A DNA stretch of 54,731 bases from Oceanospirillaceae bacterium (lineage in GTDB: Bacteria; Pseudomonadota; Gammaproteobacteria; Pseudomonadales; Balneatricaceae), in contig JABSRA010000024.1 in assembly GCA_013215445.1 (NCBI GenBank), positions 1 through 54,731 on the forward strand, in the 5' to 3' direction. This document shows, piece by piece, positions 1 to 8,399 of this stretch. A program made the translations under genes and the position numbers. How positions within the stretch are numbered: the first letter of the stretch is position 1; every line of letters begins with the position of its first letter. The notes beneath the pieces were generated by a model, which saw nothing but the letters and a program-made list of their open reading frames with translations, did not search any database and was not told the origin of the DNA.

Positions 1-86
1 ATGCCAGCCTGTTCACACTGCGCCAGAAATTCCGGCCAGGGCTGTTGCTCATACCCCCAGCGAGAAATAAACGGAATAATCGTCAT
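1..86 (-). CDS. N-terminus of probable sugar phosphate isomerase/epimerase (partial)
   Basis: An ATG on the minus strand lies 3 bases after the stop of the dioxygenase gene, and an open frame runs off the left edge. The 28 visible residues begin MTIIPFISRWGYEQQPW and continue with a Glu-Phe-Leu-Ala-Gln-Cys helix. This resembles the first strand and helix of xylose-isomerase-like TIM-barrel proteins, a family present twice more in this window. The spacing implies co-transcription with the dioxygenase gene. The family call rests on very few residues. Confidence 0.45.
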   Translation of the reverse strand, partial: MTIIPFISRWGYEQQPWPEFLAQCEQAG

Positions 87-89
87 CGC

Positions 90-890
90 CTAATCCCTTG
101 CCTTGCTATTTTTAACACTGCGACCACCGGTGTGATCGTAGTTCTGTTGTCGCTCCAGATCAATCATCGCCTGGGGGCGAAAGTTGGTAATAAAAGCGCG
201 TCGTCGCTGATTCAAACTATTGCCGCGACTGTAGTGCAAGGTATTACCGTGATGCACGATACAATCCCCGGGATTAACGGGGACAGCCACCGCCTCACCT
301 TCACTGCCCGCACAGGTGAGGGCACCTTTATTGCCCGATTGGCGATGAGCACGCATCGGCTGTAAGTGAGAGCCCGCTACATACCACATGCAACCGTTGT
401 CTATACTCGCTGCATCGAGCGCCACCCAACAGCTCAACGCCCGAGTATCCGGTAGCTTTAACCAGTAGGCCGAATCTTGGTGCCAGGGAGTTTCGGTATT
501 GGAATAGGGGGCCTTATCTATCAGCATATCAAAATCCAGAGCCAGATCGTCCCCCAGTAACTGATGGCTGACCGCCAGACATCGCCGATGGATAGCCTTA
601 TGCAACAGCGCGGGCTGCAGGCGACTGGGGACCATAATTTGGGTAATGCGCTCGCGGGCTGGTGCCGTACTCGAATCACAGTCGCGCTCTAGCGCGCCAC
701 TAAGGTCTGAGCGAAAACCTAGAGTATTCACCCGCCCCGCAAGAAAGTCTTCGTAGATTATTTGGTAATCTCTCACGGTCTCAGCGTCGATTAGAGCAGG
801 GATCAACAAATAGCCCCGCTCTCGAAAGGATCGGATTTGCTCGGCGTCGAGTATTTCATTATGACCTGCTGAGACAGTGGTGTGATCCAT
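90..890 (-). CDS. Phytanoyl-CoA dioxygenase (PhyH) family oxygenase
   Basis: A 266-residue Fe(II)/2-oxoglutarate oxygenase. The facial triad is visible as H137-x-D139 in TPWHQD and H219 in LHYSRG, followed by an Arg-rich strand (about R229-R231) suited to binding 2-oxoglutarate. The start at 890 has an AGAGGA site about 7 bases upstream; an in-frame ATG at 932 lacks one. PhyH proteins hydroxylate, or oxidatively demethylate, varied small substrates in the cytoplasm; the substrate here is not evident. It is divergent from an AraC gene and 3 bases from a probable sugar isomerase gene, which points to carbohydrate or osmolyte catabolism rather than lipid metabolism. Confidence 0.85.
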   Translation of the reverse strand: MDHTTVSAGHNEILDAEQIRSFRERGYLLIPALIDAETVRDYQIIYEDFLAGRVNTLGFRSDLSGALERDCDSSTAPARERITQIMVPSRLQPALLHKAIHRRCLAVSHQLLGDDLALDFDMLIDKAPYSNTETPWHQDSAYWLKLPDTRALSCWVALDAASIDNGCMWYVAGSHLQPMRAHRQSGNKGALTCAGSEGEAVAVPVNPGDCIVHHGNTLHYSRGNSLNQRRRAFITNFRPQAMIDLERQQNYDHTGGRSVKNSKARD

Positions 891-983
891 GCTTGATCCT
901 CTATTGATAAATAATATTCGGCTCAGTTTCACATGTTTAACTTTGACTTGCGTTCACCCCCGGCTCATGATACAAAATCAAAC
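891..983. promoter_or_regulatory. Divergent control region, PhyH/AraC
   Basis: Ninety-three bases separate the PhyH start from the preferred AraC start. The 15-mer CTATTGATAAATAAT lies at 901-915. The same 15-mer occurs at 21831-21845, also just upstream of an AraC-family gene. It may be part of a promoter or operator. No confident -35/-10 pair was assigned. Confidence 0.35.
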
Positions 984-1859
984 ATGCATAGTTACCCACA
1001 ACGACAAGTTTTTAATCTTTCGGCTCAGGACTTTGGCGGGCTGAGTATCATCGGTCGCTATAACTATACTTCGGCTAATCAGCAGTTGCTGAGTCATACT
1101 CACCCGGGTGCCTATGAATTTTGTTATCTCGCTAAGGGACAGCAAACTTACGAAATAGAAGGCTTGGTTCATCATTTAGAAAGTGGCGATATTTTATACA
1201 CCCGCCCGGGTGAAACTCACAGCTCAGCTCAAACACCTGAACAAAAAGGTATTCTCTATTGGTTTGTACTGACAACCCAGCGGCAAGTTGGCTGGCTGAA
1301 TTTCAACCAAGCTGAACAGCGGTCAATTATCGAGCAGTTAAATCAATCAGCTAGACGTCAGTTTAAAACTAGCCAGCGACTGCAAATCGAACTCGACAGA
1401 GCCATTACTGCACTGCAGAATCCTGACGGCGATGCTTTTACCCAGGTCAAAGTCAAGAATGCACTGTCACAAGTGTTATTGATGATTTACCAGGCGATTG
1501 CCGAGGGTGGGACTGACCATTATCTATCGCCTGAGATAAGCCATAATCTTGAATTTATTGCAGAGCACCTAACTGATGGAAGCTTGAGTATGCAACGCCT
1601 CGCTACACAGACAGGGCTTTCAGTAAGCCGTTATAAATCTCGCTTTAAACAAGAGACAGGCTACCCTCCAGCGGACTACATGCTAAGGCAAAAAATTGCA
1701 TGGGCTAAAACAATACTCGCCGATGATACCCTGAATATTACCGCTATTGCCCTGGAATTAAATTTCAGTTCATCACAATATTTTTCCACCGTTTTCAAAC
1801 GCTATGTCGGCCAAACCCCCAGCGCTTTCCAGCGATCCAGCAAGTCGACTTTAGCTTGA
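984..1859 (+). CDS. AraC family regulator with N-terminal cupin
   Basis: About 291 residues. The N-terminal cupin includes HTHPGAYEFCYLAKG and the turn SGDILYTRPGETHS. The C-terminal pair of helix-turn-helix motifs spans roughly the last 95 residues (LSMQRLATQTGLSVSRYKSR, then ITAIALELNFSSSQYFSTVF). It likely senses a sugar-like ligand and controls the divergent dioxygenase/isomerase genes. An in-frame ATG at 933 would leave only 42 bases between the divergent genes; neither start has a clear SD. The start at 984 is preferred because it leaves room for promoters and fits the usual family N-terminus. It is more distant from the two other AraC proteins here than those are from each other. Confidence 0.85.
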   Translation: MHSYPQRQVFNLSAQDFGGLSIIGRYNYTSANQQLLSHTHPGAYEFCYLAKGQQTYEIEGLVHHLESGDILYTRPGETHSSAQTPEQKGILYWFVLTTQRQVGWLNFNQAEQRSIIEQLNQSARRQFKTSQRLQIELDRAITALQNPDGDAFTQVKVKNALSQVLLMIYQAIAEGGTDHYLSPEISHNLEFIAEHLTDGSLSMQRLATQTGLSVSRYKSRFKQETGYPPADYMLRQKIAWAKTILADDTLNITAIALELNFSSSQYFSTVFKRYVGQTPSAFQRSSKSTLA

Positions 1860-2268
1860 TACCCTTAGAGACAAGCGAGAAAACTCGAAAATTTTCTCTG
1901 TGAATAACCACAAAATCAATGCCCATTCTAGAGAGAGAGGCGATGCCACTGATCAGCTCTGCTACTGAATAATTTGAGTCCCCAGCACAACGAGTGCCCA
2001 TCCAAAAAAGCAGCGCAGCAAGTCATTGAGAACAGACCAACAAAGGGCAACTATTGTGCTGAGAATATTATGATTTCACCCCGCTGCAGATTCATGTCAC
2101 TCACCGTGAGCAACATAAGGCACCGCGCAAATTTAGCATCTGGTGTGGTTGCATAGCAGTTCTGTGAATATTAGCTCAATCGATCTACGCTGGGATTGCA
2201 GTGACTTATATGCTCATTAACACAGGGCTGGGCCTGAAGGAAAAGGTGCTGCCTTTATTAATAATCCT
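1860..2268. other. Intergenic, no gene recognised
   Basis: About 400 bases between the convergent AraC and binding-protein genes. A 33-codon open stretch on the plus strand (about 2171-2272) encodes a hydrophobic peptide but has no start signal. No terminator hairpin was found. Confidence 0.4.
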
Positions 2269-3066
2269 CTAGTTTAAAGGTGCTTCTATACTTGGGGTTA
2301 AACGCATTTGGATATAATCGGTTACTTTGCCTGCAGCTTTTAGTTCTTTTAGGCCCGCGTTAAACTTTTCCAAAAAGAACTGCCTGCGACTATTTTTTTT
2401 GGAGAGTAGCAAGTGTAATTCGATGTTTTGTAGGGGCAGCTGATGGTAGGTAATTTTAGCCCTTTGTGCTGGGGTTAATTGCCGATCGATCAATAATTTA
2501 CCTACCTGCAAGTCGCCGGCAAAAAGATCGATTTTACCGCGCAATAATTTATTGATATTAAGCACTTCACTGGGTACTTTTTGCTCGGCAAATATTCCGC
2601 GCCGCAAGGCATCATGAAAAGCTTCTCCATAAAAAAAGCCATTGGTTGTGCCCACTGTTAGACCGTTGAGGTCGTCCATCGTTGACCAGTCAAATTGAGT
2701 ACTTTTTAAATGAAAGAAGACCAGGGAAGAGGAGGCGATTGGATCGCTATACAAGAAAAACTTCCTGCGTTGCTCTGAGTCGTACCAGACAGCGGTGGCA
2801 TCCCACTTACCTTCTTTAGCGTACAACATAGCTCTGGCCCAAGGGTAATATATCCATTGAACGTCTATGTCTCCAAGGGCAAAAGCTGCATCGATAATGC
2901 GCACGATAAAGCCATGATAGGGTTCGCTTTCTGAGATATAAGGCGCCCATTCACCAGTGCTGATACGAATTGTTTCACCCGCCATCGCTGCGCTGCTGAA
3001 TAATAGACTGTAAATAACTGCCAACAGATACTTTTTAAACATATTATATTTTCGCATTGGCTGCAT
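2269..3066 (-). CDS. Orphan periplasmic solute-binding protein (SBP_bac_3 type)
   Basis: 265 residues with a signal peptide (charged start, hydrophobic LLAVIYSLLFSSA, cleavage near AMAG). The mature part begins with a strand of the form ETIRISTGEWAPY and contains the two-lobe pattern of amino-acid-type binding proteins, including GLTVGTTNGFFYG and a late DLFAGD segment. No permease or ATPase gene is adjacent, so it may serve a distant transporter or a sensor rather than uptake. A weak AGG site supports the start at 3066; an in-frame ATG at 3042 is the alternative. Confidence 0.75.
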   Translation of the reverse strand: MQPMRKYNMFKKYLLAVIYSLLFSSAAMAGETIRISTGEWAPYISESEPYHGFIVRIIDAAFALGDIDVQWIYYPWARAMLYAKEGKWDATAVWYDSEQRRKFFLYSDPIASSSLVFFHLKSTQFDWSTMDDLNGLTVGTTNGFFYGEAFHDALRRGIFAEQKVPSEVLNINKLLRGKIDLFAGDLQVGKLLIDRQLTPAQRAKITYHQLPLQNIELHLLLSKKNSRRQFFLEKFNAGLKELKAAGKVTDYIQMRLTPSIEAPLN

Positions 3067-3381
3067 TATGACCTACATGTTGCACACTTGCTCTGCCCAT
3101 AAAATAGTCGATGGGCAGACCCGCAATCCGTTTTAATAGAAGCATAGTTTAAGCTTAACCCGATAGCGAAGATAGCCGTTCTATTGGTAAACTGCTATAG
3201 GCGAGCAACAATCTGGGAGTGACTGATCGGTTCATTTATTGCAGCATTTATCCCAGAAAAACCCACTGCATTGCCCAGGATTATCCCAGATTTTGCAAGG
3301 CTCCCCCGCTGTTAGCAGCCAAGCTACGGTCAACAAAATTCGATCTACCCCCCTCTTTTACCAGCATCCAGATTAGCGGTT
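3067..3381. other. Intergenic, nothing recognised
   Basis: About 315 bases between two leftward genes. No convincing coding frame, repeat or hairpin was seen. Confidence 0.4.
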
Positions 3382-4107
3382 TTATTGCTCGCTATTGTAC
3401 AAGATGGGCATGCGCCCCTGCCAATGCGCCCACAGATCATCGGTACAAATCAAGTCGCGTATGACACAGGCAACGTTTATTCTGCTACAAATGCCAGCGT
3501 CAAAGATGGCACTTCTCAACGGGCTAGGATGCATACTATATGGGCTTTCTTGGGGCAGATCAACTAAGCTATCAGGGCGAACACTGACCCATTCTAGATG
3601 TTCATCATTCACCCCGACTTGGCTGGATAAATAGGCGGCAGCCCGCTCGTTATCTCTGTGAGGGGGTAGCAGGTGTCGCAGGGCAAACAAAATTATACGC
3701 TGTGCAGTAGACACAGATTCGTCACTGTCTAGGTTGCGTACCCCACTACTGTTCATCAAGATGAACTTTACCGCGGTTGGTCGCTGATGACTAATGATCG
3801 CCTTACACAGTTTGGCGGTGGCCTCTGTCACTAGCGCCCGCGGTGCACCAAAGATACCTTTAACGCTCAAATTGTGCCCTAAGCAACTAACCACCGCCGT
3901 ACAACCTTCGACTAAAGCTGCTAACTCAGCCTCACTAAACTCAAGCAAGCTCCCTTGGATAATGGTTAATTGCGGGTGACTGAATAATTTTCTACCGAGA
4001 TTACTGTTAGTTCTGACTACGATTCTCAGTGATTTCCCCCGCCTGAGCAACTGCTCGACGACTAAGCGCCCGGTTGCGCCACTGGCACCGACGACCAACA
4101 CTGTCAT
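3382..4107 (-). CDS. NAD(P)-binding oxidoreductase (NmrA-like SDR)
   Basis: 241 residues opening with a Rossmann motif, VLVVGASGATGRLVVEQLL. A VVSCLG strand follows at about residue 80, and mid-protein there is a conserved-looking MNSSGVRN segment. This is the atypical/extended SDR group that binds NAD(P)H and often acts as a reductase or redox sensor. The start at 4107 has GAGGA 8 bases upstream and puts the Rossmann strand at residue 3. It is divergent from a LysR gene across a strong palindrome, so the LysR protein probably controls it. Confidence 0.8.
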   Translation of the reverse strand: MTVLVVGASGATGRLVVEQLLRRGKSLRIVVRTNSNLGRKLFSHPQLTIIQGSLLEFSEAELAALVEGCTAVVSCLGHNLSVKGIFGAPRALVTEATAKLCKAIISHQRPTAVKFILMNSSGVRNLDSDESVSTAQRIILFALRHLLPPHRDNERAAAYLSSQVGVNDEHLEWVSVRPDSLVDLPQESPYSMHPSPLRSAIFDAGICSRINVACVIRDLICTDDLWAHWQGRMPILYNSEQ

Positions 4108-4189
4108 ATTATTTATCCTCATAATTTCATTGCAATTTAATGATCAAGGGGATAGTTTAAACTATGCATAAACGAATGATAATTGACAA

Positions 4190-4214
4190 ATTATGCATAT
4201 AACATATGCATAAT
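4190..4214. promoter_or_regulatory. 11-bp inverted repeat, likely LysR operator
   Basis: Arms ATTATGCATAT (4190-4200) and ATATGCATAAT (4204-4214) are perfect inverted repeats around a 3-base spacer. A further TATGCATA half-like copy lies near 4173-4180. The site is between the divergent SDR and LysR genes, has the LysR T-N11-A style dyad symmetry, and probably mediates autoregulation. The right arm covers an in-frame ATG at 4206. Confidence 0.7.
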
Positions 4215-4229
4215 CGTATAGGTGAACAA

Positions 4230-5132
4230 ATGGATTGGCGATCGGTCAACTTTGATTGGAACCGTGCTCGGGCTTTTCTGATCACAGCGCAAGAGGGCTC
4301 ACTGTCGGCGGCGGCTCGGGCACTGGGCATGAGTCAGCCTACCTTAAGTCGCCAGGTAAGCGCTCTGGAAAAAGAACTGGGCGTGGTCCTGTTTGAGCGA
4401 GTGGGGCTGGGCTTAACGATTACCCCCAGTGGCCTAGAGCTGTTACAGAAGGTAAAACTAATGGGCGAGGCTGCCAGTCAATTTTCACTGTTGGCCACGG
4501 GGCAATCGCAACAGTTAGAAGGTAATGTCTGCATCAGTGCCAGCGAGGTCTACGCGATGTTTTGGCTGCCAAAAATAGTTGCCAAGCTACGTCTATTGGA
4601 GCCAAAAATTCACATAGAAATTATCGCCACTAGCCAGGTCAGCGATTTACGCATGCGGGAAGCCGATATAGCGATCCGAAATTTTCGACCCACCCAACCC
4701 GAGCTGATCGCCCGCAAAATAAAAGAGGTTGAAGCCAAACTCTACGCCACCACAGAGTATCTGAACAGCATCGCCAAAATTGACTGCAAGGCAGACCTTG
4801 CCGGAGCTGCCTTCATCAGCTTTGACGGATCGGGGATGTTACTAAAAGGGCTACAGGAGAGAGGCTTGAATTTAACGGCGGCAAATTTCCCCGTATTAAG
4901 TGAGAGCTTTATGGTTCACTGGGAGATGGTAAAACAGGGACTGGGGATAGGCATCATGCCCGAAGATATTGGTGCACTTGAGCCCAAAGTCCGGCAAGTG
5001 CTGCCGAGTTTTTCTTCGATCAGCTTTCCCATCTGGCTGACGGTTCACCGTGAATTACAGACCAGTAGCAGGGTGAGAATGGTTTATGATTTACTCGCAA
5101 CTGAACTGGCGAAACCTTATAGTAAGCTTTAA
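4230..5132 (+). CDS. LysR family transcriptional regulator
   Basis: 300 residues. The N-terminal winged helix-turn-helix includes AAARALGMSQPTLSRQVSAL, followed by the linker helix and an effector-binding domain. The start at 4230 has AGGTG just upstream (4220-4224). The upstream ATG at 4206 lies inside the operator palindrome and is less likely. It is divergent from the NmrA-like oxidoreductase gene, the usual arrangement for a LysR regulator and its target. The effector cannot be inferred. Confidence 0.88.
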   Translation: MDWRSVNFDWNRARAFLITAQEGSLSAAARALGMSQPTLSRQVSALEKELGVVLFERVGLGLTITPSGLELLQKVKLMGEAASQFSLLATGQSQQLEGNVCISASEVYAMFWLPKIVAKLRLLEPKIHIEIIATSQVSDLRMREADIAIRNFRPTQPELIARKIKEVEAKLYATTEYLNSIAKIDCKADLAGAAFISFDGSGMLLKGLQERGLNLTAANFPVLSESFMVHWEMVKQGLGIGIMPEDIGALEPKVRQVLPSFSSISFPIWLTVHRELQTSSRVRMVYDLLATELAKPYSKL

Positions 5133-5153
5133 TCTGCTTACCTCTAGCACGCA

Positions 5154-5180
5154 AAAACGGGTATCCAAGATACCCGTTTT
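5154..5180. terminator. Bidirectional Rho-independent terminator
   Basis: A perfect 12-bp inverted repeat, AAAACGGGTATC and GATACCCGTTTT, with a CAA loop. The A/T ends give a T-run on both strands. It sits between the convergent LysR gene and the sugar-binding-protein gene. Confidence 0.9.
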
Positions 5181-5196
5181 GGCTTAACCGACTAGG

Positions 5197-6324
5197 TTAT
5201 TTACCACCCCACGCCTGAGGGTAGTTAGGCATATCTTCACAACCACACATCGCGTAATGCAGTGGTGGCATCGCTTCATTGATGAACTCATCCAAGTTAG
5301 CTTTGGTGATTGATGCTTGGGGTAAAACCCACTCAGGACCGGGAACCGACTCACCTTGTAAGATACGTGATGCTGCGATAATCGCGGTACGCCACTGGTA
5401 AGTTGGGTAAGTAGGCGCAATCGCGGTTATATCCATTTTCTTCCACTTCTGGAGGAAGTCTTGCTGATCTTCACCGACAAATACTGGGATATCGTAACCG
5501 CCATCTTCAAAGGCTTCAATGGCTGCAACGGCAGTCGCGCCCGCATCCATCCAGACCGCATCGATGGTACCGCGCTGTAGGTAATCTTCAACGATGGACT
5601 TAGTCTTGGCGTTGTCGGCACCGGTAAACTCAGTGCCGATGATGTTGAGGCCCGCTTCCTTAAGTACCCGCAACCCTGAAGAGTAGCGAGTTTCAAGCAC
5701 ATCGACGCCCGGTAGAATACGCAGCATCAAGACATTGCTGCCTTTCTCAACATTGGCAGCGACAAATTCAGCGCCCTGAATACCAAAACCGTAACCGCCC
5801 ACTGGGTGGATGAAAGTCACGGGGCAATTAGTTTGAACACCGCGGTCAAAAACGATAACCGGCAGTTGCTGACAAGCTTTTTCCACGGCAGGCGTCAATG
5901 CAGCAGTCGTATTGGGCGAGACAATAAGAATGTCACAGTTACCACCGGCGAGAAGGTCGTTAATATCGGCGATTTGCTTGTCGTCAGAACCTTCAGCATC
6001 AACATGAATGAACGCTTTGATATCGCTGTGTAGCGCGACTTCTTCGATCATATCGGTATAACCTACGACTCTCCATGGGTTGTTGACTCCGGCATTTGAG
6101 AAACAGACCGTACTGCCGCCCTTCTTGGCAAATCTCTGGGTGCTCGCTAAGCGATCACCAATATATTGCTCCCAAGGCTTGTTTGCAGGTCCATTGGCGG
6201 TCATTGTCAGCTGCTCTTTTTGCTTGGCGAACTCTATAGGATCATCGAAGTTTTGCGCCATAACCATTGTTGGTAAGCTCATCATCAGGCCGAGGGCGAG
6301 AGAGTGCTTTACTAATTTATGCAT
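5197..6324 (-). CDS. Sugar ABC transporter periplasmic binding protein
   Basis: 375 residues, signal peptide ending near MVMAQ. The fold is the ribose/LacI-like Peripla_BP_4 type: a VCFSN strand near residue 70, then ILIVSPNTTAALTPAV and FDRG segments, and a GEDQQDF segment in the second lobe. The start at 6324 has AGAGGAA upstream; an upstream in-frame ATG at 6384 would precede the signal peptide. It is last in an operon with a tandem ATPase and two RbsC-type permeases. The layout of one binding protein with two different permeases recalls the galactofuranose system YtfQRT-YjfF. The C-terminus carries a CGC motif. Confidence 0.9.
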   Translation of the reverse strand: MHKLVKHSLALGLMMSLPTMVMAQNFDDPIEFAKQKEQLTMTANGPANKPWEQYIGDRLASTQRFAKKGGSTVCFSNAGVNNPWRVVGYTDMIEEVALHSDIKAFIHVDAEGSDDKQIADINDLLAGGNCDILIVSPNTTAALTPAVEKACQQLPVIVFDRGVQTNCPVTFIHPVGGYGFGIQGAEFVAANVEKGSNVLMLRILPGVDVLETRYSSGLRVLKEAGLNIIGTEFTGADNAKTKSIVEDYLQRGTIDAVWMDAGATAVAAIEAFEDGGYDIPVFVGEDQQDFLQKWKKMDITAIAPTYPTYQWRTAIIAASRILQGESVPGPEWVLPQASITKANLDEFINEAMPPLHYAMCGCEDMPNYPQAWGGK

Positions 6325-6420
6325 TGTATATTCCTCTTTTTTTGTGTTTGTTATTTTAGGTTCACAGTGTCTTAAGCTAGCCACTGTTATGACAGAGACC
6401 AGCAGTTTGATAATTCAAGT

Positions 6421-7410
6421 TTAACTATTCGCGTGTTTTCCTTTGCGCCTCATGGTTAGGGCCACTGCCGCAATCAGTATCAGTCCCTGTACAATCTGCC
6501 TAACGGGCTGTGGCATACCGAGAAAATTCAGCAGGGTAAAAATTGCCATCAAGGTCAGAGCACCGGCGATAGTCGCCGGGACAGAACCTCGTCCTCCTAG
6601 CAATACTGCCCCACCGAGTACTGCGGCGGTAATCGCCTGTAACTCGTAGCCTACTCCGACGCTGGTCGATACCCCGGCAAAACCACCGAGTAAAATCCCC
6701 GCCACTACCGCACTGAGCGATGAGACAATAAAGGCTGAGATGCGCGCTTGGTTAACCGAAACCCCGGCCAGTTTAGCCGTATTTGGATTATCGCCAATGG
6801 CGTGTATCATCCGCCCCAAATTTGTTTTATGCATCAGCCAGTAGAGAATCAACCCTACGACCACCAGTACAATCAACGCGACCGGCAGCATATGGATAAG
6901 CGGAATGTCTTTATAGCTGACCCGGCCAAAAAATCTAAAAGTATCGGGAAGGTAGCCTCTGGGCGCACCCCCTGACCAGAGAAAGGCAAAGCCATTCAAG
7001 GTGATCATCATTCCCAAGGTGGTAATCAGTGAGGGAACCCGCAGATAACAAACCACCATACCGTTGATCAAACCCACCAGCGCACCCATCCCGAACATCA
7101 CCGGAATCACCCACATAGTGGCCGCGGGATCATTGTTGGTGAGCATCGAAGAGCCGACTACCACTAAGGTAATCATTGAGCCCACCGAGAGATCAAAACC
7201 CCCTGAGACGATTACATAGAGTTGCCCGGCGGCGAGGATCGCCAAAGGTGCTGCGCGCTTGAGAAAATTCATATAACCCGTAGGTTCAATGAAGTTGGGA
7301 TTATTGAGAATAATAGCGACGATCAGTGCCGCTAGGACAAAATACACCGGATTGATATTGGCCCAATTTATGGAGGTGTAACGCCTGGCAAAGGTAACGA
7401 GTGAATTCAT
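6421..7410 (-). CDS. Sugar ABC transporter permease (RbsC type) 2
   Basis: 329 residues, highly hydrophobic, with the branched-chain/ribose permease pattern including GGFDLSVGSMITLVVV near residue 90 and AAVLGGAVLLGGRGSVPATI near residue 265. It overlaps the upstream permease gene by an ATGA 4-base overlap, so the two are translationally coupled and probably form a heterodimeric channel. Confidence 0.92.
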   Translation of the reverse strand: MNSLVTFARRYTSINWANINPVYFVLAALIVAIILNNPNFIEPTGYMNFLKRAAPLAILAAGQLYVIVSGGFDLSVGSMITLVVVGSSMLTNNDPAATMWVIPVMFGMGALVGLINGMVVCYLRVPSLITTLGMMITLNGFAFLWSGGAPRGYLPDTFRFFGRVSYKDIPLIHMLPVALIVLVVVGLILYWLMHKTNLGRMIHAIGDNPNTAKLAGVSVNQARISAFIVSSLSAVVAGILLGGFAGVSTSVGVGYELQAITAAVLGGAVLLGGRGSVPATIAGALTLMAIFTLLNFLGMPQPVRQIVQGLILIAAVALTMRRKGKHANS

Positions 7411-8399
7411 GCGACAGCTCTCCTAGATTTAACCGAGTAAAATGCGACGGCGGCGACGATAATAACCCCCCGCAGTACTTGTTTAACAAAGGCATCAATT
7501 TCGATAATGTTGAAAAACGAATCCACCAGAGAAAATATCAGCATGCCAGCCACCGTACCCCAAATCCCGCCACGGCCTCCGGCAAGAATAGTGCCGCCGA
7601 TCACGACCACCGCGATAGATTCAAGATCATAGAGGCCATCAGAGCCAATCCAAGGTGCACCAGAGCGCAGCCGACTGGCCAGATACAAGCCGGCAATCAC
7701 CGCACAAATCGAGCAGATAATGTGCGCTGAGACAATCATTTTAGTGGTGGAGATGCCGGCGAACCGCGCGGCGTCAGGATTGCCCCCCACCGCATATATC
7801 TGCGAGCCAAAGCGGGTGTAGCGCAAGATAAAAAAGGCTAGAAAGGCCAGGCCAAAGAAAAACACCGTACCAAAAGGCAGCCCAAAGACAGAGCCGTAGG
7901 CAAAGAACTGAAATTCCTCTGGCACTGAACCGGCGAAATTAGAGACAAAGGCCGAGAGCACACCTTGAATGATCAAACTCATCCCCAGTGTCGCGATCAG
8001 CGGATTGACCTTTAGCTGGGTAATCACTAGGCCATTTAAAAGCCCAACTACCGCACCCAGTATCAGGGCGAGGACAATCGCGGGCACCACCATATCAGGA
8101 TTGCCGTTCATCACCACCGACGACAAGACTGCTGACGCTGAGATCAAACTGGCCACTGAGAGGTCGATAGAGGCCACTAAAATGGCAAAGGTCTGGCCAA
8201 TGGCGGTGATGCCGAGCGCGATGGAGCGACCGACTACCGCCAATAGATTGTCTAAGGTTAAGTATTGAGTTTGACCGGTGACGATACAAGCCACGACATA
8301 CAAAATGATTGCCGTCAGTAATAACAGCGCCGGTGCCCATTTTTCAAAGGAGAATGGACGTCGTTTAATCAGCGGTTTATCTAAGCTAATGGTATTCAT
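7407..8399 (-). CDS. Sugar ABC transporter permease (RbsC type) 1
   Basis: 330 residues of the same permease family, with ASIDLSVASLISASAVLSSV near residue 75 and VVVIGGTILAGGRGGIWGTV near residue 265. It overlaps both the ATPase gene and the next permease gene by ATGA. It differs enough from its partner to suggest a heterodimer. Confidence 0.92.
   Translation of the reverse strand: MNTISLDKPLIKRRPFSFEKWAPALLLLTAIILYVVACIVTGQTQYLTLDNLLAVVGRSIALGITAIGQTFAILVASIDLSVASLISASAVLSSVVMNGNPDMVVPAIVLALILGAVVGLLNGLVITQLKVNPLIATLGMSLIIQGVLSAFVSNFAGSVPEEFQFFAYGSVFGLPFGTVFFFGLAFLAFFILRYTRFGSQIYAVGGNPDAARFAGISTTKMIVSAHIICSICAVIAGLYLASRLRSGAPWIGSDGLYDLESIAVVVIGGTILAGGRGGIWGTVAGMLIFSLVDSFFNIIEIDAFVKQVLRGVIIVAAVAFYSVKSRRAVA

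Noticed and set aside
45..365. 106-codon plus-strand frame
   Set aside because: Shadow of the PhyH gene, whose catalytic motifs lie on the opposite strand.
7401..7730. 109-codon plus-strand frame within the permease gene
   Set aside because: Antisense to a clear permease gene; no start signal or recognisable content.
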